Source of the DNA: Micromonospora sp. RP3T
Lineage (GTDB): Bacteria; Actinomycetota; Actinomycetes; Mycobacteriales; Micromonosporaceae
NCBI RefSeq assembly: GCF_003027925.1
Contig: NZ_PYPS01000018.1
Location: forward strand, 1-64,000
Reading direction: 5' to 3'
Length of the DNA stretch: 64,000 bases
The notes below the pieces were generated by a model. That model saw only the letters and a list, made by a program, of their open reading frames with translations, had not been told where the DNA came from and ran no database searches. Positions 61,601-64,000 of this stretch are shown here, piece after piece. Position numbers and translations under genes: made by a program. Numbering within the stretch: position 1 is the stretch's first letter; every line of letters starts with the position of its first letter.

Positions 61601-64000
61601 ACGGAGGCGCTGGTGTGGTAGCCGGGCCGGTTCACCCAGCGCGACGGCCACCACCGGTTCCACTTGGCCGGCCGCTCGAACAGCGCCCCGAGCAGCCGGC
61701 GGCTGGCCGCCTCCGCGCCGTGGAACTGCACGGCGTCGACGAAGGCGTCCCCGGGCAGCGTGGTCGGGTTGACGTCGGCCCGCAGGCCGGTCGGCGGCGC
61801 CGTCGGGGTGGCCTCAGCGACGCTCTTCGGAACCTTCAGGACCACCGAGCCGCTGACGGTCCGCGGCGGGAGGGTCCGCTCGGTCCGGCGGAGCCGGGCC
61901 AGCATCCTGGCCGCCCGGTTGCGGGCGGCCGCCGGGGGCAGGGGCGGCCGTGGCCCGCTGCGGAACCGGGAGACGACCTTGCTGGTCAGCCAGTTCGTGA
62001 CGCGTCGACCGCCGAGCTTGAGTCGCCGGACCTCGACGGTGAACTCGACGCCGGCCGCCGCCCGGTAGTAGTTGCCCCAGTCGTAGATCGTCGACTCGTA
62101 GGTGAGCTGCTCGGTGGTCGCCCGGGACCGGCTCACCCCGTCGGCCCACCGGACCCCGGGTCCGGTGGTGACCCGCTGCTGGGAGGACTGGCGCTGTTGC
62201 TCGAGCGTCGGTGGGGTCGTCGGCCGGTGCTCGAACGTGGGCTTCAACCCGATCGAGGTCCCGCGGGTGAACTGCCGGTCCGTCGCGTCGCGGCGCTCGA
62301 CGTACCGGTGGCGGTAGGTCTCCAGGCCGCTGCCCCGGACGTAGTCGCCGAACTCCGGCTGGCTGGTCAGCCGGGCGCTGACCCGGACCTCGACCATGTC
62401 CTGGGCGAACCAGGCGTGCGGGTTGGCGAAGTAGAGCGAGACGCCGTCGGGGGACAGCGCCTGTTCCAGCAGCGGTTGCTCCCGCCCGCCGTCGAACAGG
62501 GCCTGGACCGCGTCGAGGCCGCCCTGCAACCGTCCCACGTACGGCGGGACCTGCTCGCTGCGACGCCACCACCGGCGGCGCGGCGGGTTGTCCTGCGGCG
62601 GGATCATCCGGTCGTGGGTCTTGCCGAGCAGGCCGGGTTCGAGCTGCTCCACGGCGTCGGCCACCACGTCGGACAGGTGCGCCCCGTCCGCCAGGGTGAG
62701 CGAGTGGATGCCGCTGTGGCCCAACGACGCGCCCGATCCCGGCCGCAGGTAGGGCGGAAGGCCGAGACGCCGGCTGGCGGCATGGCCCGGGAGGACCGTG
62801 AGGTCGAAGAGGGTCTCGAACTCCCCGATCACGTCGGGCGGCATCGTCAGATCGGTCCAGGCGTGGCTGCGGGCCAGCTCGCGGGCGGTGTCGGTCCGCA
62901 GGTCGTGATGGTCGTCGGTCCCGTCGCCGGCGGCTGCGGTCCGTTCCCACCGGATGAGCACGCGGGCCATGAGCTGGTGCGAGATCTGGAGGTCACCGCC
63001 GACCCACCGGGTGACGATGTCCAGGAGCTGTTCGTCGTCGAGTGGCACGTCGCCCCGGGCGTAGTGCTCCAGGGCATCCGGCTCGGACAGCAGGTAGATC
63101 ATCGGCTCGACGTCGGAGATCGGGCGGGAGACCGGGGGATAGTTGCTGTTGGGCAGCAGCTTCGCGCGTTTGGTCTTGCCGATCCGCAGGTCGTAGCTGA
63201 CCGGTGCCCGGAAGGCGTAGGCGCGCTGGAAGTTGAGTTCCAGCGACTCGCGGCCGCCGGTCTGCTTGGTCGACCGGGAGCGGCTCCGGCCCCACCGCAT
63301 CGAGTGGCTCAGCGACGCGCTGACCCCGGTCACGTTCGACCGGCCGGGATCCCCGCCGGCGCCCAGGTCGAGCGGCGTCACCGCGACGCCGCGCCGGCGG
63401 CTGCTCGACTGACCGGCCTGCGTCAGGGAGAGCTTGATCAGGCCGAGCACGTAGGGGTCGTTCGTCGCGCCCACGAACTGGGAGGCGCCGAGATCGGCCT
63501 TGAGCGACACGGCCCGGTGCTTGTCGCGCCAGAACTTCGACGTGAAGAACGTGTCGGTGGTGTAGCGACCCCGGGCCACCTCGGGAAAGTGGGAGAGGAC
63601 CTGAGCGTGGTTGAGGAAGGTCGAGATCTCCTCGTCGGCCGTCCCGCCGGGCTTGGCCATCCGCTGCATCCGGCCACGGGCGGTGGTCAGGAGCCCGGTC
63701 ACGTCCAGGTAGGAGACGGCGGCGTTGTCGAGCACCGCCACCGGGGTGTCCGTGCGCCCGGGTACGGTCGCGGCCCGCTCCGGGCTGTGCGACGGCTTCG
63801 TGTTGAAGGCGGGGACGACGCGGACCGTCGCGGTGCTCGGAATCGGGAGCAGGGGGGTCGGCATGCGGCGGGTGTCGTCGGACCGGCCGACGACGCGCTT
63901 CAGGAGTTGCTTCCACGACCACTGGCGGTCGTGCTCGATGACGACCCCGTACTGGGTCGTCACCTCGAACTCGGTCAGCTCGCCCTGGTACTCCATCAGC
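46615..64000 (-). CDS. Giant multi-domain protein with OTU-like protease modules, N-terminus outside the window
   Basis: At least 5794 codons; the frame is open through base 64000, so ATG 63996 is not the true start. Residue numbers count from 63996. About 1-950: beta-rich, unrecognised. About 1590-1830: helical spacer then OTU module 1, with DGNC at 59008-59019 (residues 1660-1663) and His in NQHF near 1824. About 1990-2270: amidoligase/GCS-like segment (TGLEVEF, LEVVTAPTG). About 2500-2555: acidic SDD repeats. Residue 2566: LRLRGG. About 2965-3145: OTU-like module with both catalytic residues lost. About 5255-5430: OTU module 2, DGNC at 48214-48225 and His in EHYAAL. The helical spacer recurs at the C-terminus. 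No signal peptide or membrane helix is visible. It heads a minus-strand operon with an ART-like candidate and an EccA-like AAA+ protein. Confidence 0.85.
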   Translation of the reverse strand, partial: LMEYQGELTEFEVTTQYGVVIEHDRQWSWKQLLKRVVGRSDDTRRMPTPLLPIPSTATVRVVPAFNTKPSHSPERAATVPGRTDTPVAVLDNAAVSYLDVTGLLTTARGRMQRMAKPGGTADEEISTFLNHAQVLSHFPEVARGRYTTDTFFTSKFWRDKHRAVSLKADLGASQFVGATNDPYVLGLIKLSLTQAGQSSSRRRGVAVTPLDLGAGGDPGRSNVTGVSASLSHSMRWGRSRSRSTKQTGGRESLELNFQRAYAFRAPVSYDLRIGKTKRAKLLPNSNYPPVSRPISDVEPMIYLLSEPDALEHYARGDVPLDDEQLLDIVTRWVGGDLQISHQLMARVLIRWERTAAAGDGTDDHHDLRTDTARELARSHAWTDLTMPPDVIGEFETLFDLTVLPGHAASRRLGLPPYLRPGSGASLGHSGIHSLTLADGAHLSDVVADAVEQLEPGLLGKTHDRMIPPQDNPPRRRWWRRSEQVPPYVGRLQGGLDAVQALFDGGREQPLLEQALSPDGVSLYFANPHAWFAQDMVEVRVSARLTSQPEFGDYVRGSGLETYRHRYVERRDATDRQFTRGTSIGLKPTFEHRPTTPPTLEQQRQSSQQRVTTGPGVRWADGVSRSRATTEQLTYESTIYDWGNYYRAAAGVEFTVEVRRLKLGGRRVTNWLTSKVVSRFRSGPRPPLPPAAARNRAARMLARLRRTERTLPPRTVSGSVVLKVPKSVAEATPTAPPTGLRADVNPTTLPGDAFVDAVQFHGAEAASRRLLGALFERPAKWNRWWPSRWVNRPGYHTSASVRALVTRDVLAANLIPAAMNPDGVQVAAGAFVPGHSSRRADLTLRGRLENLEIISELDGTGTGAYAKYQQGFGASTTHDTPYLAAGLSAGGPAKLSVTDGSNPTEAYGAHRTEGDTDLSRQAPKSHTSTFADAHRREEHVKQQGPAVLVRMHGRYVLAGQKRVVHWWRPTSWGRNRTSDEFSGDVYVVMFRADYDAMVAERRRAEFGSGLDPAGRDRTRPPVGGPRSPSLDLVDAFARLDPNGATPAPDGPDLALLGLARDLSGRVRVDADDVLVVEVDTAGQARQLRESVDGWAAGHLTPAQIAAVHEADPAGRDLVTRMVDAVHAAAPAGARPEPPLHIRLLNDPLRAARALARALRVPVELRRRDAAGGVTDRFGVAPDGWYVELEPTIGSRQVAPAELAVDALPPHLIDSAVRLGVTRDELVELARRPEGQFPAEAERFLRERERAARPPASPPLSAEQDGALSARGLVPLAPESGPDSWFRALATTARRQPDPTAEVRQVAAATTAAELRTLIARRQGLPDDAPPPPLATVPAVLGVEVETIAADGTVTSSGPATGRPLVLAGMGGNEFRPTGPAATPTPVVKLPRRRSATFLSSDRAASDEPGGGTLGRTTITRRHSAPISRTLTEVAPEDRTVPDHVPAASTPATAEPAPPALSQHRTRRIALDDRLVEITSRLREHIGGQSDARVRQERTDEVDGLTAAGTGSRLADTAQLVQTLTELLATYQRTDAERQSVLRLRQRPPVDPPPASGDDPGGPRVRSDAEVRLRHYLAANDPDGARLRHLEDLLTTGTDERMLDNLMAARLEHYEREDTELAAAPVWWHEGSRNRPGEFYAPRAHQQRWLRANGFQVGWVPDDGNCVFAATLRTVGTDRVTEAARLVARAAGLPGAVRVDDPLALRALLAAVLRRSLEQQHIRDTLRLAEAAIHPAAHDIARTGQALLTIEDLATSMATPGEYDNDQRDHYWLVVTQVLRWATDLSTARGGDLRVDLQGLSEGTDEAVLSGGGGTTPTHVIVLVNQHFLPTRRRPVAGGRDVTVLPAAVAWDLPLPRTGEGSPVGLARLRSEVETAAHRVPALDRRVRVAVADRGTAGEDAWASWQRFVDGLAALHARIDGVTERTLPAARTEFGNLLLTYQLAHRRLADLGTALPGSRQLVAPIDGPRDGVPVAPGVRRPRRPGEPEGLLGGATGLEVEFAGLALTFPVLPAPKTTLFRLADLLTVTYDTNRRSFILEVVTAPTGVLPGEENRARRSEVLNALDAVNAALASVTGPTLLSDLFPPERGFAHDVQGVSIRPRTDEPHTRYVQFTVGAPMHALVAPLEFIAAGTYNENSRRHLLDGLDFAQVVTTSYLTQVLGSPTPAFALPFLTDVPGTEELRGYLALLYTQVAAMLHQRVVPPRSRLISKNYLAAGLRTSVSGLRAQLPPRAQSFLHEQRDRITEILLAGFTDRVAHSLHADALLDTSLRNPAAGSVRDYLRNALSPAGADNVPISQKDAVSISGSFAMDDNGGALSTPLAVVEVRHLGDFTMDESQLHRHLTSFDHLIRAGYEREPADWNRPSALRARVLAAVRRSQAGLAVPASVGRLRTALIDTPALAADWLTSDARHPQARLADADGVLLLELVAAAMAGDDVRPLLEPALAVALRYARTLNLARQRVLDRHAEMLVNARDQWIEVVGALHEHRFPDGPVPDLAALTADDPSDDQMSDDYLSDDTVSEDSTSDDEASDDDTMPMSDDEEADDDPMPMDADEGAYTGQTAADAPLRLRGGSGDGTDPSHDDPEPEGPGTPAADEPPATLGTPPGGSRSLEHTDPLRPPQEHPDTRYTVEQYLQTFWDPTPPAAGELTSADIPVVVLRERAADVGPQFVEDLADRGVPAILETVDADQRRQYWGYLPLWADGSLQNPVTDDLPQLVEHLRSRYLDQLATMARAVTVRRLTAGESALSTADLWRVVHAAVDRAGGFRVGPIRAEDRLLEPALDVRILADGRAAVDIDEFHPAVDLPQRLNRVAAEGHRADVAGPPALIFTNATYDDVHYLARPGVILVVRQDEGDGWLAVYQPINTGDLVQVRNDDLPALIDATRAEERRDLAGAVEEIQRRVWALGGRVRVTPELIDQALWTANRADDAPPTGARNYSFLVAAGILDLHDPRNDGTGRSWQPPREAFVAYGVGEHAAFVAAVVAAREDLQGFVGWTDEEGEILDQLDDDPDEGDGLEYGTDALGILAATVRGRTASFVRDLPDSIVDQYWRRLSGGLPDADAADPARLRAWLIDQVRADEPHPELQPVLLTLLGRLIDRPILVWGQAGPPAMYWPPGQEEPPIHLVRTPATNQGPWGHLERYAVATARGAVYDGEPLSADGMIEWAARRWVRSVTVPIDRLTGATTRRDAVIPVNTRNDRTARVLARTYTVYPDPDPAAEPADDFLDLEGGWGIRDVGEGAWVCPTTAADDAPPPVRARTIVLGSDAPHAPPVPDRIRRRVLSQIHLQDLAGTVEVVAPGRPRWWAYVGPTLSRVDVPLARIPAGFVLGSAADPRMDVARRLPEGVRARLVVVGRFAPEDVIAAVSELSPPERLGLAVDLRLADAPAAGPGLRQLAVDLASRVDVPVVLPVDELAAGTGLPAELTLVPTDHLGRRTFAVLAAAAEIRAVDYDGMPADVHPIVSAEPTAPDTYRLSDGWELETMPGRRLWLRPAGTPTALRAAVRGSDATPRFAVAHGDVPVPAGVWTTIDQLAAAIPDATFERIDTRSDEVEVTVDGAPDRPAGPWTLYLHPDGRTVDPDSTDALAEAVDAIRAGARASATEIVRVSIEGVGHPDDDAAATGATVRRTNALRRILDEAVGDQHRRLVRTRTHREVRPAGSDAEPLAVSVRAVRHDIVVRGGRSLVATRAPRLGAGLMRAWRHAGAGAVVLDPGDVEAPGNAGRAVGDRLRQMTEIAVAHHTGSTTGLTVLAHLVEERSAAGPPLAVLVAGGFPFAHPTGRQERLSLLTAADFLRDVHTLANLPSFFAYRPVPNNPPPGRQDPRLAPAPGAPATLPAAEDRLTLVLVDASLEAVVRFYLTLVRENELRRLARRPFVRTLTVVDHTTGNTHRSVFEPLPPDRIAELRTARLLTRVRDGLGLLRPRPASADATPAYQDFEPPPSTSMWPLPIGGRTGEVDPWRQRALMGVWPMPNPTRPVYQIEAEARWVGLLADGVDPSIEVIVVHHRGLPTGLWVNHALRVGRSRAQLTDHPVVAARELHRHISESHGNWTALAEGRWADHLESTGNLADLRLLHRLAAWEGNRNVRHLLLDEQHGDRPEVVAEAVAAGLPGRYPSTFLQDQLLGFVDVLGWAAARHVVVERGELTAAGDALRIDGEPLTVAGYLDRLPDPADGRPLLVVLADAFPRAADGGPFVRALSEQVPVVLPAALSVHGIILNGWRVHTPAGPGWHVVDSLAGVARTTVLAELARRARGGSPTDDEVAGLRRLFAVTPPAPPDRAGHGSPEVGIVVGRDLAGGPQEWHYWVRNLLTVSQTRPFLVLDDRTVSPDDVFLRVPATAVRSVVVGPAESVRVVDLRAAVDGVVDVALLRTELAERLPLSDPSAWARARAAGLVAALPPDPPGAVHPDDPSREAVSPLVRRARVRAATVRGAAPLVLVRAHGHVEGARLPAADGAPEVLIVEQMRGIAAMTRYRRSGTVVTDLTRVTPSSPPNQVLEALLDRGSVVVEAGVVDGATIRIPTGPTLTAEDFVDEVEWTDSPRILVLAAPVAGDAPFLTRLRRLGLIVINRDAGDGNPWRATVPGAAGRPVDVVHDDLSRVVHTVILLGDGDTHRPLVALMAEHLPAPEGWANLALTGAEAAQVQRGEAVRRTPWSRRSRTVVAVAPEVYREVPLAAVDGGEAGRARLTRPRPPLTAWTRALPARLDHRVHVVDPGAVDAGTSPAYLVMQTLSRPLPAVPTVGEPGVPWVAVVPGQDPEARTAVAAEFARAGIPAVTRADGTWSLHVPPYLDPHLPAGPTVQAGLSLADGIRTARQAATRGGNRYQAEVHEWLRLFAAVAGATAAAHTTAPYVLPHDDPTVGLQRTPEPWEVAQRIHRERTRQSTEPVDPWTAAAEETVHGGLRVLADWRGVAVLQNVAVDWGRLTATGNRIGIAHHGRPGPVDLATHLAAEDADGRGRVTIMPRLGLPIQRPDVARRLLAGLGAGTVVVTWDNDSRRWAVVIRAGVTGLSEQLPDAADHAYLLLLAIRAGQGIGPNSQEQRYLRTRFVGVEPDADAVTGGEVTVAVPTTAHRAGRRRRPDGDDGYLAFVEQDGGDDRTAVRVSADAVRRVPFGSQVIVLLRTAHPGPGEATARMPHVPPVARPRRARPAPRTDRDDRPPVRFGDLFRDRFGDEATADGTTAHGTTAHGTTAVTPPDRRPRPSGSGDTPQRPAKDSAATETPPDAASNTSPPPMPAAPPRPTAATPGTPAAAHVEVPVLGDGNCADYALIVAAPEAVLGLGGWTREQRRRLRGLVTGRHDRTAHPRGFGRAELGDIAQGLRLRLVAFIDQMDDATLVSFLEGHPTEAPDLREALSDAVYADWRTDDGDLVMPLMTHLLRRTIVIEQDRHTVTLSPPEPSAEPPIRLRRTHETPDAHAGRRGPDGTPLLIEHYAALVPATPTPPAPVADTDGDASGDPSGDEGGRPGVASAGRLRVPLGGRPTAPTTRPPDPATAPTPYATVGDFSAANVPFVDVITEPGRIGDDGMIRSARSDVPMDPAAYVDSLGPLTGQTVVRFAHAGLRTAVFATAVARRGPIALSHFVLGGNGRWLVQVMEYATDQLRILDDDRAGPVTVLARRIREADLTALRDHMRLEQDAAGVTGEVDRERVFQIARRLNDGGPPFLDAPPPTATPTETPATSAGTTAAPAETPAAGPAAPPPAARPRPTLSRSLTRAARAEYETVLASLREHIAGNRRAETRSRTLAMYTTVGTDDSVTGIRDLTAVLRRLLDRYRTEDLGPADDSTAPSGQQPPPPW

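Noticed and set aside
1..64000. tRNA, rRNA, CRISPR arrays or a replication origin
   Set aside because: I found no cloverleaf-like or rRNA sequence, no regularly spaced direct repeats and no DnaA-box cluster in any gap.

Overview
The window is high-GC DNA with strong G/C at third codon positions, frequent GTG starts and many ATGA/GTGA start-stop overlaps. That points to an actinobacterium. The secreted carbohydrate-active enzymes and an intergenic hairpin of the GTTGATCATGAAGTT type suggest Micromonosporaceae, probably Micromonospora; the genus is an inference. I saw no rRNA, tRNA or CRISPR array.

Layout. (1) 1-4933, minus strand: two secreted ricin-lectin proteins sharing an almost identical 344-bp module (one cut by the window edge, the other a PL1-type pectate lyase), then a single-chain ECF sigma factor / zinc-binding anti-sigma / membrane helix / extracellular beta-helix fusion. 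(2) 4951-21456: an L-fucose catabolic unit. A secreted GH95 alpha-L-fucosidase faces a GntR/FCD regulator. A long plus-strand operon follows: FAH-type hydrolase, L-fuconate dehydratase, SDR dehydrogenase, three-component sugar ABC transporter, aldo/keto reductase, lactonase-type amidohydrolase and LutABC. Together these would release fucose, import it, oxidise it without phosphorylation to pyruvate plus L-lactate, and oxidise the lactate. The palindrome ACATC-N-GATGT or a one-mismatch form lies before the fucosidase, the regulator and the operon, which defines a compact predicted regulon. (3) 21457-24150: decay zone with a P-type ATPase fragment abutting a truncated tetR, an intact TetR/rhodanese pair with two operators, a frameshifted beta-propeller remnant and an IS5-like remnant. 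(4) 24172-27121: an orphan CYTH-like protein and a gene-poor stretch. (5) 27122-35539: a hemicellulose locus with a CUT1 transporter lacking its ATPase, GH43, a CocE-type hydrolase and GH120. (6) 35748-41481: small regulators, unknowns, gene remnants, a NYN-domain protein and small secreted or peptide genes.

(7) 41564-64000, minus strand: the most unusual region. A giant gene (at least 5794 codons in the window, N-terminus beyond the edge) encodes a multi-domain protein with two OTU-like cysteine protease modules keeping DGNC and His, a third module that has lost both catalytic residues, an amidoligase-like segment, an acidic Ser/Asp tract and a ubiquitin-tail-like LRLRGG motif. Downstream lie a decayed OTU copy behind tandem TAG TAG stops, an ADP-ribosyltransferase-like candidate, and a beta-helix protein with two CbxX/EccA-type AAA+ domains. 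The last three ORFs overlap by ATGA. I consider this operon the best candidate for an undescribed effector or protein-modification system; its function is not established from sequence.
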